DNA of 10,463 nucleotides from Paludibacteraceae bacterium (lineage in GTDB: Bacteria; Bacteroidota; Bacteroidia; Bacteroidales; Paludibacteraceae): positions 1-10,463 of the forward strand of contig CANIXM010000033.1 in NCBI GenBank assembly GCA_947471245.1, in the 5' to 3' direction. Positions within the stretch are counted from its first letter, which is position 1. Every line of letters begins with the position of its first letter. A program made the translations under genes and the position numbers. The notes under the pieces are model-generated. The model searched no databases, had not been told where the DNA came from, and worked only from the letters and a program-made list of their open reading frames with translations. Shown in pieces: positions 1 to 7,288 of the stretch.

Positions 1-315
1 ATGATAGAAACTTTAAAAAAGCTAATGGGCATTGCACCTAAAGCAGATTTTCATACCTTAGTGGCCGAAGGAGCCGTGATTTTGGATGTACGCACCAAAG
101 GAGAATTTAACGGTGGGCACATCAAGGGTGCCGTAAACATACCGCTCGACCAACTGTCTGGATATTTAAACAAATTTAAAGACAAGAGCAAAACCATAAT
201 CACCTGTTGTGCATCGGGCACCAGAAGCAGCATTGCCAAAGGCATTTTACAGTCAAACGGATACACCAACGTGCATAATGGTGGTGGCTGGATGCGACTC
301 AATTCAAAAATTTAA
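1..315 (+). CDS. Single-domain rhodanese-like sulfurtransferase
   Basis: A 104-residue protein consisting of one rhodanese domain. It has the usual landmarks: the LDVRTKGEF strand/turn (about residues 28-36), GHIKGAVNIPLDQL (39-52), and the active-site loop C70-A-S-G-T-R75, where C70 would carry the persulfide. A second cysteine, C69, lies directly before it. The C-terminal GYTNVHNGGGW is the normal end of this fold. Rhodaneses of this size shuttle sulfane sulfur to thiol acceptors; the substrate cannot be read from sequence. No signal peptide is visible, so it is probably cytoplasmic. It lies 42 bp upstream of a flavoprotein that carries three related rhodanese domains, so it probably belongs to the same operon and may share ancestry with them. 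The ATG is the first base of the window, so a more upstream start and the promoter cannot be examined. Confidence 0.9.
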   Translation: MIETLKKLMGIAPKADFHTLVAEGAVILDVRTKGEFNGGHIKGAVNIPLDQLSGYLNKFKDKSKTIITCCASGTRSSIAKGILQSNGYTNVHNGGGWMRLNSKI

Positions 316-357
316 GTAACCGACTTTTCTAACTCATACATTTTAAAAGGATAAACA

Positions 358-2625
358 ATGGAAAAAATAATCATAATCGGAGGAGTAGCAGCTGGTGCCA
401 CCGCAGCAGCAAAAGTTAGACGACTATCTGCATCGGCAGAAATTACCTTATTGGAAGCTGGTCCTGATATCTCATTTGCCAACTGCGGACTGCCTTACTT
501 CATAGGTGGAGACATTAAAAGCCGTTCAAAGTTGATACTTCAAAGTCCCGAAAGTTTCAATGCCCAATATAACGTAAACGTGAAAATCAACACCTTAGTA
601 ACCAAGATTGACCGACAAAACAAAAAGGTACACACCCTGAGCAATGGCATCGAAACCGAATATGAATACACCAAACTGATACTGGCTCAGGGCGGACGAC
701 CCATCACACCCGATTTGCCTGGCGCCGATATGGAACATGTGTTCTCATTGTGGACCTTGGCCGACATGGACAAAATAGACCAACACATTAACCAAAACAG
801 TCCACAACATGCCGTGGTAGTGGGTGGTGGATTTATTGGGTTGGAAATGGTAGAAGCACTGGCTAAACGAGGACTCAAGGTGAGCGTGGTAGAACTGGCA
901 CCGCACGTAATGTCAATAATGGAAGCCGAGACAGCAGGATTTATTCAAAGAGAAATGTTGGCACACGGGGTGAAAATTTACACCAACAAATCGGTTACAG
1001 GCATCAACAAAAATTCTGTATTGCTTAACAATGGCGAATCGCTACCTGCCGACATGGTACTCCTATCAGTAGGCGTACGACCCACACTTCAACTGGCAAA
1101 AGAAGCCGGATTGGAGATTGGCGAAGCGGGAGGATTGGCAGTAAATGAATATCTTCAAACCAACGACGCAAACATTTGGGCTGCTGGCGATATGGTGGAA
1201 ATAACCCACCGAGTGAATGGCAAAAAAGTACGTATTCCACTGGCAGGTCCTGCCAACCGACAAGGCCGTATTGTAGCCGAAAATGCTTTGGGTGGCAAAC
1301 ACACTTATGCTGGTGCAACGGGCACGTCCATCGTTCGGGTATTTGAAGCCGTAGCTGCCACCACAGGACTTTCGCTCAGACAAGCGCTGCAAGCTGGCAT
1401 GGAAGCCGAGTCGGTGGTAATTCACAAAGAACACCACACCTCTTATTATCCAGGAGCCGAAAACGTAACTGTGCTCTTGGTGTACGACCGTAAATCGGGC
1501 ATCGTATTGGGTGGACAAACTGCTGGTTACCAAGGTGCCGACAGACGCATTGACGTACTTGCCACAGCCGTGCCCAACCAACTGACCATACACGATTTGG
1601 CCGAACTGGACTTGGCTTATTCACCGCCACTCGGTACGCCCAACGATGCTATCAACATGGCTGCTTACACAGCCGAAAACCGACAATCGGGCTATAGCCC
1701 ATCCATTACTGCTGCCGAGGTAGATGCATTTATTAGTGCAAAGCAACCATTGATTATTGATGTGAGAGATGTTTTTGCATTCCAAAAAAGCCATATCGAA
1801 AATGCCATCCACATTCCAGTGGAGCTAATTGCCCAACAGGCAACAAGCATTCCACCTACGTCATCCATTTTGGTGTATTGCGAAACAGGCAAAAAAAGTC
1901 ATCAGGCACTGCGCACCCTACAAGGAATGGGCTACGGTGATGTTACCAACCTATCTGGAGGACACATCTCACTGCAACGCTATGCCGTATCGGTAGGATT
2001 CAACAACTTGAAAATCGATTTATTGCCAATAGATCAAAAAAACGCAACCACTCCCACCGAAACAAAACCAGCAGCGCAGTCCACCGAAACTTTGCAACCA
2101 GAAGGACACCTGATTATCGATGTGCGTACACCCGAAGAATTCAGCACTGGAGCCTATCCCAATGCTATCAGCATTCCGCTCGACCAACTGCAACAGCGCC
2201 TTGCCGAACTCGGAAATAAAGACAGAGAAATCACAGTCTATTGCGCCTCAGGTGCACGATCGGCTTATGCACAAGGGATGCTTAAACAATTCGGCTTCAC
2301 AAACGTTAAAAATGGTGGCGGACTTTATGCCATGATGATGCAACTAGAACAACAAATGAAAACAAAACAAGAAGAACCATTAGTCGTGGATGTGCGCACA
2401 CGCGAAGAATATGCTGGAGGCGCCTATCCTGGAGCCGTAAATATTCCGCTGGATGAACTGCCACAGCGTGTCAACGAACTAGGCAGTGAAAACAGACCCA
2501 TAACGCTTTACTGCGCCTCCGGTGGACGGTCGGGATATGCACTGCGCATGCTCCAACAGATGGGATTCACCAATGCCGAAAATGCAGGTGGCATCTCACA
2601 AATGATGCAACGACTAAGAAAATAA
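358..2625 (+). CDS. CoA-disulfide reductase-like FAD oxidoreductase with three rhodanese domains
   Basis: A 755-residue fusion. Residues 1-440 are a pyridine nucleotide-disulfide oxidoreductase of the CoA-disulfide reductase/NADH-dependent persulfide reductase type. It has an FAD-binding GGVAAG (8-13), a single redox cysteine C43 in NCGLPY as in CoA-disulfide reductases, an NAD(P)H-binding GGGFIGLE (156-163) and a second FAD motif AAGD (275-278). Three rhodanese domains follow: about 450-545 (C508 in CETGKKS), 580-660 (C629 in CASGARS) and 672-755 (C719 in CASGGRS). All three keep the catalytic cysteine. A Thr/Pro/Ala-rich linker (about 560-580) separates the first from the second. Known family members have one rhodanese domain and reduce CoA-disulfide, CoA-persulfide or polysulfide; that role is inferred here. 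The start is supported by the SD-like AAAAGGA at 345-351, six bases before the ATG. The next gene follows after 21 bp. It is cytoplasmic, with no signal peptide. Confidence 0.93.
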   Translation: MEKIIIIGGVAAGATAAAKVRRLSASAEITLLEAGPDISFANCGLPYFIGGDIKSRSKLILQSPESFNAQYNVNVKINTLVTKIDRQNKKVHTLSNGIETEYEYTKLILAQGGRPITPDLPGADMEHVFSLWTLADMDKIDQHINQNSPQHAVVVGGGFIGLEMVEALAKRGLKVSVVELAPHVMSIMEAETAGFIQREMLAHGVKIYTNKSVTGINKNSVLLNNGESLPADMVLLSVGVRPTLQLAKEAGLEIGEAGGLAVNEYLQTNDANIWAAGDMVEITHRVNGKKVRIPLAGPANRQGRIVAENALGGKHTYAGATGTSIVRVFEAVAATTGLSLRQALQAGMEAESVVIHKEHHTSYYPGAENVTVLLVYDRKSGIVLGGQTAGYQGADRRIDVLATAVPNQLTIHDLAELDLAYSPPLGTPNDAINMAAYTAENRQSGYSPSITAAEVDAFISAKQPLIIDVRDVFAFQKSHIENAIHIPVELIAQQATSIPPTSSILVYCETGKKSHQALRTLQGMGYGDVTNLSGGHISLQRYAVSVGFNNLKIDLLPIDQKNATTPTETKPAAQSTETLQPEGHLIIDVRTPEEFSTGAYPNAISIPLDQLQQRLAELGNKDREITVYCASGARSAYAQGMLKQFGFTNVKNGGGLYAMMMQLEQQMKTKQEEPLVVDVRTREEYAGGAYPGAVNIPLDELPQRVNELGSENRPITLYCASGGRSGYALRMLQQMGFTNAENAGGISQMMQRLRK

Positions 2626-2646
2626 AAAACAACAAAACAGACAACC

Positions 2647-3072
2647 ATGACAAAAAACATCAAAATAATGATTGGATTCATCCTATTGGCAGTGATAGTG
2701 ACTGTACTAGCAATCACCTTGCGACAAACGAATAAAAAAATTGTGGCTTCGCAAAACGAATATGTCACACAGTTGACTGAGTCAAATTTTCAATCCGAAA
2801 CCTCACAGGGTATAGTAGTTATTGACTTTTGGGCATCGTGGTGCATGCCCTGCAAAATGATGTCACCCATAGTGGACGAGGTGGCTAAGGAACTACCTGC
2901 GGGCTATAAGGTATGCAAACTGGACGTGGATCAAGCGCAAAACATTGCAGCACAATTTCAAATTAGGAGCATTCCCACCATCCTGATACTGAAAGACGGC
3001 AAAGAAGTAAACCGGCAACTGGGTGCTACCGACAAAATGAGCCTTAAAAACTTCATCTTGCAAGTGAAATAG
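2647..3072 (+). CDS. Membrane-anchored thioredoxin (CMPC active site)
   Basis: A 141-residue protein with one hydrophobic N-terminal segment (about residues 7-25) followed by a complete thioredoxin fold (about 45-141). The active site is W65-C66-M67-P68-C69-K70, so the usual CGPC is CMPC. The cis-proline loop is S108-I-P110-T. The hydrophobic segment has no lipobox cysteine and no obvious cleavage site, so it is read as an uncleaved anchor. Positive charges flank it on both sides (K3 and K6 before; R26, K30 and K31 after), which leaves the topology uncertain. If the domain faces the periplasm, it would need a CcdA/DsbD-type electron donor, which is not in this window. It starts 21 bp after the CoA-disulfide reductase fusion and is the last gene before the terminator at 3094-3132. 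The context suggests reduction of persulfides or disulfides formed by the rhodaneses, but the partner is inferred. Confidence 0.92.
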   Translation: MTKNIKIMIGFILLAVIVTVLAITLRQTNKKIVASQNEYVTQLTESNFQSETSQGIVVIDFWASWCMPCKMMSPIVDEVAKELPAGYKVCKLDVDQAQNIAAQFQIRSIPTILILKDGKEVNRQLGATDKMSLKNFILQVK

Positions 3073-3093
3073 AAGAATAACAAATCCAAAACT

Positions 3094-3132
3094 AATAAAG
3101 CCAAACTTCCGCAGAGGAGGTTTGGCTTTATT
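3094..3132. terminator. Strong hairpin terminator of the sulfur operon, probably bidirectional
   Basis: An inverted repeat with 17-bp arms (3094-3110 and 3116-3132) and a five-base GCAGA loop. All positions pair apart from one G-T wobble. The arms end in AATAAAG and CTTTATT, giving a T-rich tail on either strand. It starts 22 bp after the thioredoxin stop and 95 bp from the end of the convergent small membrane-protein gene at 3227, so it could end transcription from both sides. Confidence 0.88.
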
Positions 3133-3226
3133 GATGAATATGGCTAAGTGGTCATTGAAACTTGCTTAGGATAAAAACACTAATAACCCACAACTCCTCA
3201 ACCTTCAAATACAGTTGTTATACAAA

Positions 3227-3427
3227 TCATTTACTCTTTTTTAATGTAAACAACAACACTCCTACAAGAATCGTAGGTAACCAACAAAAAAATGAGTATT
3301 TCCCAATTTCATTTATTATCGGATTAAGTTCTCCTGTGTATGAAAATAGTGAGGCTCCAATAAAAAACATTATCACTCCCAAAACTATTATCACTAGACC
3401 AATTATTCTTTGTGTTTTCATATTCAT
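3227..3427 (-). CDS. Small two-helix membrane protein of unknown function
   Basis: A 66-residue protein on the minus strand with two clear hydrophobic segments: about 8-28 (rich in I, V, L, F and G) and 45-62, the second followed by a basic KKSK tail. A short polar loop (about 31-44) lies between them. The pattern MKTQRIIGL followed by a glycine-containing helix is typical of small inner-membrane proteins in Bacteroidota, but I do not recognise a named family. A second Met lies two codons after the first (MNMK), and either could be the start. Upstream, read on the minus strand, lies TATATTTG (3451-3458 in plus coordinates), which fits the Bacteroidota -7 consensus. The plus-strand reading of the same DNA is low-complexity and looks like a shadow. 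Composition is A+T-rich. No function is assigned. Confidence 0.65.
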   Translation of the reverse strand: MNMKTQRIIGLVIIVLGVIMFFIGASLFSYTGELNPIINEIGKYSFFCWLPTILVGVLLFTLKKSK

Positions 3428-3450
3428 TTTTAAACGTCTAAATTATTTTT

Positions 3451-3458
3451 CAAATATA
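3451..3458 (-). promoter_or_regulatory. Candidate -7 box for the small membrane-protein gene
   Basis: Read on the minus strand this is TATATTTG, an exact match to TAnnTTTG, and it lies 23 bases before the ATG at 3427. A TTTG occurs upstream but only about 12 bases away, closer than the usual spacing, so no convincing -33 box is seen. The DNA is A+T-rich, so a chance match is possible. Confidence 0.4.
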
Positions 3459-3592
3459 TCTATAAAAAACCAAAACTGAAGAATAAAAATTTAAAATATC
3501 CAACTCACAGACTTAACTGGTTTAAAACCTCGTTAGGACTTGTACGTATGAAGCACTATTCAGCGCAATGCACTACAAAAACAACAATATTG

Positions 3593-3627
3593 CCAAAAAA
3601 TGCACTATTAAATGTGCAATTTTTTGG
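3593..3627. terminator. Terminator-like hairpin with A-run and T-run arms
   Basis: The arms are CCAAAAAATGCAC (3593-3605) and GTGCA-A-TTTTTTGG (3614-3627), pairing over 13 bp with a single bulged A at 3619 and an eight-base loop TATTAAAT. A short G+C-containing stem followed by six Ts resembles an intrinsic terminator, and the A-run on the other arm makes it symmetric. No gene that obviously needs it lies immediately upstream on either strand, so it may be a remnant or part of a small repeat. Confidence 0.4.
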
Positions 3628-3878
3628 TTTATATTCTCCATTATGAAACCTTGTTACACCTTTTTCAAGTGGCAACAAAATGATTCACAGATGATTATGA
3701 TAAGCTCAGTAGGCTTATTAAAACTTAACATCCTACTTATCCATCAATTTTTTCTAACAAGGCGAATGAAATCACTTCACCTCCATTTCCGATTCTTGAC
3801 CTACCCTAGGTAGCAAACGGTTCAAATGGATGACACGGCTGATAAAACAGACATATTAATCCAAAACAGGAGAAAAAA

Positions 3879-3962
3879 CATAACTTTTAGTCATTATACT
3901 AATCGAAAAGTCATAACTTTTAGTCATTATACTAATTAAAAAGTCATAACTTTTGGTCATTA
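3879..3962. repeat. Three-copy direct repeat, exact 33-bp period, upstream of the DUF4143 ATPase
   Basis: Copies begin at 3879, 3912 and 3945, each with CATAACTTTT. Copies 1 and 2 are identical over 25 bases (3879-3903 and 3912-3936). Copy 3 matches for 17 of 18 bases (3945-3962) and then diverges. The spacers contain AAAAGT before copies 2 and 3, giving an inverted repeat AAAAGT-CATA-ACTTTT (3906-3921 and 3939-3954); before copy 1 the left arm is degenerate (AAAAAA). The only difference within copy 3 is A to G at 3955, which creates the TTTG of the putative -33 box. A 33-bp period places the sites on about the same face of the helix. This suggests a cooperative operator or activator site, possibly autoregulatory; the binding protein is unknown. 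Confidence 0.88.
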
Positions 3963-3983
3963 CGATATTTCACTGTATCTTTG
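3952..3983 (+). promoter_or_regulatory. Promoter of the DUF4143 ATPase gene
   Basis: TTTG at 3952-3955 and TATCTTTG at 3976-3983 are separated by 20 bases. They match the Bacteroidota -33 TTTG / -7 TAnnTTTG consensus and lie directly before the ATG at 3997. The -33 box lies within the third 33-bp repeat copy, so any protein bound to the array would touch RNA polymerase or block it. Confidence 0.7.
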
Positions 3984-3996
3984 ACAAAAAAAAACA

Positions 3997-5115
3997 ATGT
4001 TTACTAGAACCATTGAAAATACGATAAAAGAGAAAATACTGACGGGTAAAGCTGTTGTCATAGTCGGAGCCCGACAGGTAGGAAAAACAACCTTGATAAA
4101 CGAAATTCTCAAGGATAAAGACTATTTGTTTCTCGATGCAGACGACCCAGCAATAAGGAATATCTTACAAAGTCCAACCACGGAGCAGATTCGGTCTATC
4201 ATAGGTGATTATAAATTCATTTTTCTGGACGAAGCTCAAAGAATACCTGGAATTGGTTTGACTTTAAAAATTATTACAGACCAATTTAAAAGTGTTCAAT
4301 TATTTGTAAGCGGTTCTTCATCTTTTGACTTAGGAAACGAACTTAACGAGCCTCTGACTGGCAGAAAGTGGGAATACGAATTATTTCCTATTTCGTGGGA
4401 AGAATATGAGAACAAAATTGGATTCATAAAATCTGAACAGCAAATCGAAAACAGGCTGTTATATGGATTATATCCTGAAGTAATAAATAATCAAGGAAAA
4501 GAAAGAGAAACACTTAAAAACCTTGTAAACAGTTACTTATACCGTGACATACTGGCATTTTCAGACATAAGAAAGCCTGAAGTTCTTGAAAAACTATTGC
4601 AAGCACTGGCTTTACAAGTAGGAAGTGAAGTCAATTACAATGAATTATCACAATTGATTGGTATAAATAAAACAACAATTCAAAAGTACATCGAAGTTTT
4701 AGAAAAAGGATATGTTGTTTTTAGGCTGCAGAGTTTTAGTCGGAATATTAGAAACGAGATTAAACAGAATAGGAAAATCTATTTTTACGACAATGGCATT
4801 CGAAATATGATAATTGGTAATTTCAATCAATTGGACCTAAGAGACGACAAGGGTGCTTTATGGGAGAATTTTTTAGTATCGGAAAGACGGAAACAGAATA
4901 TATATAAAGACACTTTTGCAAAAATGTATTTTTGGAGGACAAAACAGCAACAAGAAATTGACTTTATAGAAGAAAACAATGGCCAGATTGTGGGATTTGA
5001 ATTTAAATGGAACAATAAAAAAACACGCTTTCCTCAAAATTTTATAGAAACATACAAAGCTGACGGACAAGTTATAGATAGAAGTAATTTTAGAGAATTC
5101 GTAAAAATAAAGTAG
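3997..5115 (+). CDS. AAA_14/DUF4143 family ATPase with PD-(D/E)xK-like C-terminus
   Basis: A 372-residue protein of the usual length for this family. The N-terminal P-loop domain has Walker A G24-ARQVGKT31, Walker B FLDE (76-79, then AQ) and a VSGSSSF sensor-like strand (104-110). The segment LTGRKWEYELFPISWEE (120-136) is characteristic of the family. A winged-helix-like segment follows (about 214-245, NELSQLIGINKTTIQKYI). The DUF4143 region ends with E290 in GALWENFL, then E320-I-D322 and F334-E335-F-K337; this D...ExK arrangement matches the PD-(D/E)xK nuclease fold to which DUF4143 is related. The family is abundant and variable in Bacteroidota, usually as solitary genes with no settled function. 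DNA binding or nucleic-acid processing is plausible but not shown. It stands alone between the repeat array/promoter and thrS, and was possibly acquired horizontally. Confidence 0.92.
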   Translation: MFTRTIENTIKEKILTGKAVVIVGARQVGKTTLINEILKDKDYLFLDADDPAIRNILQSPTTEQIRSIIGDYKFIFLDEAQRIPGIGLTLKIITDQFKSVQLFVSGSSSFDLGNELNEPLTGRKWEYELFPISWEEYENKIGFIKSEQQIENRLLYGLYPEVINNQGKERETLKNLVNSYLYRDILAFSDIRKPEVLEKLLQALALQVGSEVNYNELSQLIGINKTTIQKYIEVLEKGYVVFRLQSFSRNIRNEIKQNRKIYFYDNGIRNMIIGNFNQLDLRDDKGALWENFLVSERRKQNIYKDTFAKMYFWRTKQQQEIDFIEENNGQIVGFEFKWNNKKTRFPQNFIETYKADGQVIDRSNFREFVKIK

Positions 5116-5154
5116 CATGCTCTCGCATGAAGCATTCCAGCAAAGAGAGATGCT
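5114..5154 (+). terminator. Weak hairpin after the DUF4143 ATPase gene
   Basis: AGCATGCTCTC (5114-5124) can pair with GAGAGATGCT (5145-5154) with one bulged G. Alternatively CATGC-TCTC-GCATG (5116-5129) forms a smaller hairpin. Both begin at the stop codon. No T-run follows, so termination here is uncertain; the structure may only protect the 3' end. Confidence 0.3.
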
Positions 5155-5268
5155 CAAACTCAAAAATACAGACATCCACCCCAAACAACAACTCACCTAA
5201 AAGCCAATTTATGTTTGAGAAAATATAAGATTTTATCAGTTGAAGGAATGCAGTACACGAATTAATCT

Positions 5269-5276
5269 TACCTTTG
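5269..5276 (+). promoter_or_regulatory. Candidate -7 box of thrS
   Basis: TACCTTTG matches TAnnTTTG exactly and lies 40 bases before the thrS ATG. No TTTG or TTG is found at the usual -33 distance. The identical octamer occurs upstream of the AAA ATPase gene at 7709-7716. Confidence 0.55.
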
Positions 5277-5316
5277 CATTTCAAAATTTAAAAACCATTT
5301 GTAAGGTTCGAAAAAC

Positions 5317-7260
5317 ATGATTAAAGTAACATTCCCCGACGGTTCTGTCCGTGAATTTGCCAAAGGCATCACCGGACTGCAACTTGCTGAAAGTATCAGC
5401 TCACGCCTAGCACAAGAGGTGCTAGCCATCACAGTAAACAACGAAATATGGGATTTGACTCGCCCCATCCTCACGGATGCCGCCATCAAGCTCCACAAGT
5501 GGGACGACGAAGAGGCTAAACACGCCTTTTGGCACAGCTCAGCCCACTTGATGGCCGAAGCCCTTCAGGAATTGTACCCCGGTATTAAATTCGGTATAGG
5601 TCCAGCCATCGAAAACGGTTTCTACTACGATGTGGATCCAGGTGAAACGTCAATAAAAGAGACTGACTTACCAGCCATCGAAGCCAAAATGCAAGAATTG
5701 GCAGCACGAAAATCGGAAATTGTCCGCTCAGATATCAGTAAAGCTGATGCATTGACTCGCTTTGGCGCTATCAACGAGGTGTATAAAACCGAAATGATTC
5801 AAGACCTTGCCGATGGCACCATCACACTTTACTCGCAAGGCAATTTCACCGACCTTTGTCGTGGACCTCACTTACCTCATACTGGCGAAATCAAGGCCAT
5901 CAAAGTGCTCAGCGTAGCGGGTGCTTACTGGCGTGGCGACGAAAAACGCAAACAGCTGACTCGTATTTATGGCATCACCTTCCCCAAAAAGAAGATGCTG
6001 GACGAATACCTGGTGTTATTGGAAGAAGCCAAGAAACGCGACCACCGTAAAATAGGCAAAGAGCTGGAACTGTTCATGTTCTCCGAAAACGTAGGAAAGG
6101 GACTTCCCATGTGGTTGCCTCGTGGTACGGCACTCAGACTGCGTTTGGAAGATTTCTTGAAAAAAATCCAACGTAGGTTTGACTACCAGCAAGTGATGAC
6201 TCCTCATATCGGAAACAAGCAATTGTACATCACCTCTGGTCACTATGCCAAATACGGCAAGGACTCATTCCAGCCCATCCACACACCAGAGGAAGGCGAA
6301 GAATACTTGCTCAAACCAATGAACTGCCCTCACCACTGTGAGATATATAAGTTCAAACCACGTTCGTACAAAGATCTTCCTATACGGTTTGCTGAGTTTG
6401 GGACAGTGTATCGCTATGAGCAAAGTGGAGAATTGCACGGATTGACACGCGTGCGCAGCTTCACGCAAGACGACGCACACTTGTTTTGCCGCCCCGACCA
6501 GCTGAAAGAAGAATTCGTAAAGGTGATGGACATTATCTTTATCATCTTCAATGCGCTGGAATTCAAAAACTTCGAAGCGCAAATCTCACTTCGCGATCCC
6601 AACAACCGCGAGAAATACATCGGCAGTGACGAAAACTGGGACAAAGCCGAACAAGCCATCATCGACGCTTGTAAAGAAACAGGACTTAATGCCAAAGTGG
6701 AATATGGTGAGGCTGCATTCTACGGTCCTAAACTCGACTTTATGGTAAAAGACGCCATCGGTCGCCGTTGGCAACTAGGTACCATTCAGGTGGACTACAA
6801 TCTACCAGAGCGTTTTGAGCTGGAATACACTGGCGAGGACAACCAAAAACACCGCCCAGTGATGATTCACCGCGCGCCATTTGGTTCCATGGAGCGATTT
6901 GTAGCCGTACTGATTGAGCACACAGCTGGTAAGTTCCCATTGTGGTTGACTCCAGACCAAGTAGTGATACTCCCTATCAGCGAAAAATTCAACGACTACG
7001 CATTCCAGATAGCCAAAGAGATGAACTCCATGGACATCCGCGTAACGGTGGACGACCGCAACGAAAAGATAGGACGTAAGATACGTGACAACGAGTTGAA
7101 ACGCATCCCATACATGCTTATCGTAGGTGAAAAAGAAGCTGAAAACAGAGAAGTAGCTGTTCGCCGTCAAGGAGAAGGCGACATGGGTACAATGAGCGTT
7201 GACGCTTTCGAGAAACTAATCACCGAAGAGGTAGAAAGATTGGTAAATCAATATAGCTAA
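5317..7260 (+). CDS. thrS: Threonyl-tRNA synthetase
   Basis: Cytoplasmic class II synthetase that charges tRNA-Thr and clears Ser-tRNA-Thr. At 647 residues it is full length (E. coli has 642). Order of domains: TGS (about 1-61); editing domain with H73-xxx-H77 and C181-R-G-P-H185; catalytic core (about 245-540) with zinc ligands C337 (MNCPHH), H388 (DDAHLF) and H518 (MIHRAPFG); motif 2 arginine R366 in YRYEQSGE; motif 3 arginine R527 in GSMERF; anticodon-binding domain (about 545-647). These residues line up with the E. coli ligands C334, H385 and H511. The start agrees with the family N-terminus. The gene has its own -7 box and terminator and is not followed by infC-rpmI-rplT, the order found in Bacteroides. 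Its G+C content is clearly higher than the flanking DNA, as expected for a core gene. I see no sign of damage. Confidence 0.98.
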   Translation: MIKVTFPDGSVREFAKGITGLQLAESISSRLAQEVLAITVNNEIWDLTRPILTDAAIKLHKWDDEEAKHAFWHSSAHLMAEALQELYPGIKFGIGPAIENGFYYDVDPGETSIKETDLPAIEAKMQELAARKSEIVRSDISKADALTRFGAINEVYKTEMIQDLADGTITLYSQGNFTDLCRGPHLPHTGEIKAIKVLSVAGAYWRGDEKRKQLTRIYGITFPKKKMLDEYLVLLEEAKKRDHRKIGKELELFMFSENVGKGLPMWLPRGTALRLRLEDFLKKIQRRFDYQQVMTPHIGNKQLYITSGHYAKYGKDSFQPIHTPEEGEEYLLKPMNCPHHCEIYKFKPRSYKDLPIRFAEFGTVYRYEQSGELHGLTRVRSFTQDDAHLFCRPDQLKEEFVKVMDIIFIIFNALEFKNFEAQISLRDPNNREKYIGSDENWDKAEQAIIDACKETGLNAKVEYGEAAFYGPKLDFMVKDAIGRRWQLGTIQVDYNLPERFELEYTGEDNQKHRPVMIHRAPFGSMERFVAVLIEHTAGKFPLWLTPDQVVILPISEKFNDYAFQIAKEMNSMDIRVTVDDRNEKIGRKIRDNELKRIPYMLIVGEKEAENREVAVRRQGEGDMGTMSVDAFEKLITEEVERLVNQYS

Positions 7261-7288
7261 AAGTTTAGTTTATTGAAAAAATAATGGC

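Larger units (their letters stand above)
3428..3878. other. Gene-free intergenic region
   Basis: About 450 bp between the minus-strand membrane-protein gene and the repeat array. An open frame of 81 codons (3568-3813, +) exists, but its product has no family features, no upstream promoter box and an unnatural residue mix, so it is not called a gene. Visible structure is limited to a terminator-like hairpin (3593-3627) and a short inverted repeat, CTACC-CTA-GGTAG, near 3800-3815. The region could contain decayed sequence, but nothing recognisable remains. Confidence 0.6.

Noticed and set aside
1066..1593. 175-codon minus-strand frame inside the CoA-disulfide reductase gene
   Set aside because: Lies entirely within a well-supported conserved gene and has no recognisable features; a shadow frame.
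3162..3479. 105-codon plus-strand frame opposite the small membrane-protein gene
   Set aside because: Its product is low-complexity, rich in N, I and T, and mirrors the two-helix protein on the minus strand, which is the more protein-like reading.
3568..3813. 81-codon plus-strand frame in the intergenic region
   Set aside because: No domain, promoter box or ribosome site; unnatural residue mix; its first part lies across the terminator-like hairpin. Treated as chance.
3879..3962. CRISPR array
   Set aside because: Only three copies, spacers of 8 bp and no cas genes. The third copy overlaps a promoter, so a regulatory array fits better.
5116..5316. T-box or other tRNA-sensing leader before thrS
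   Set aside because: No T-box consensus or specifier stem is seen. The leader after the -7 box is only about 35-40 bases.
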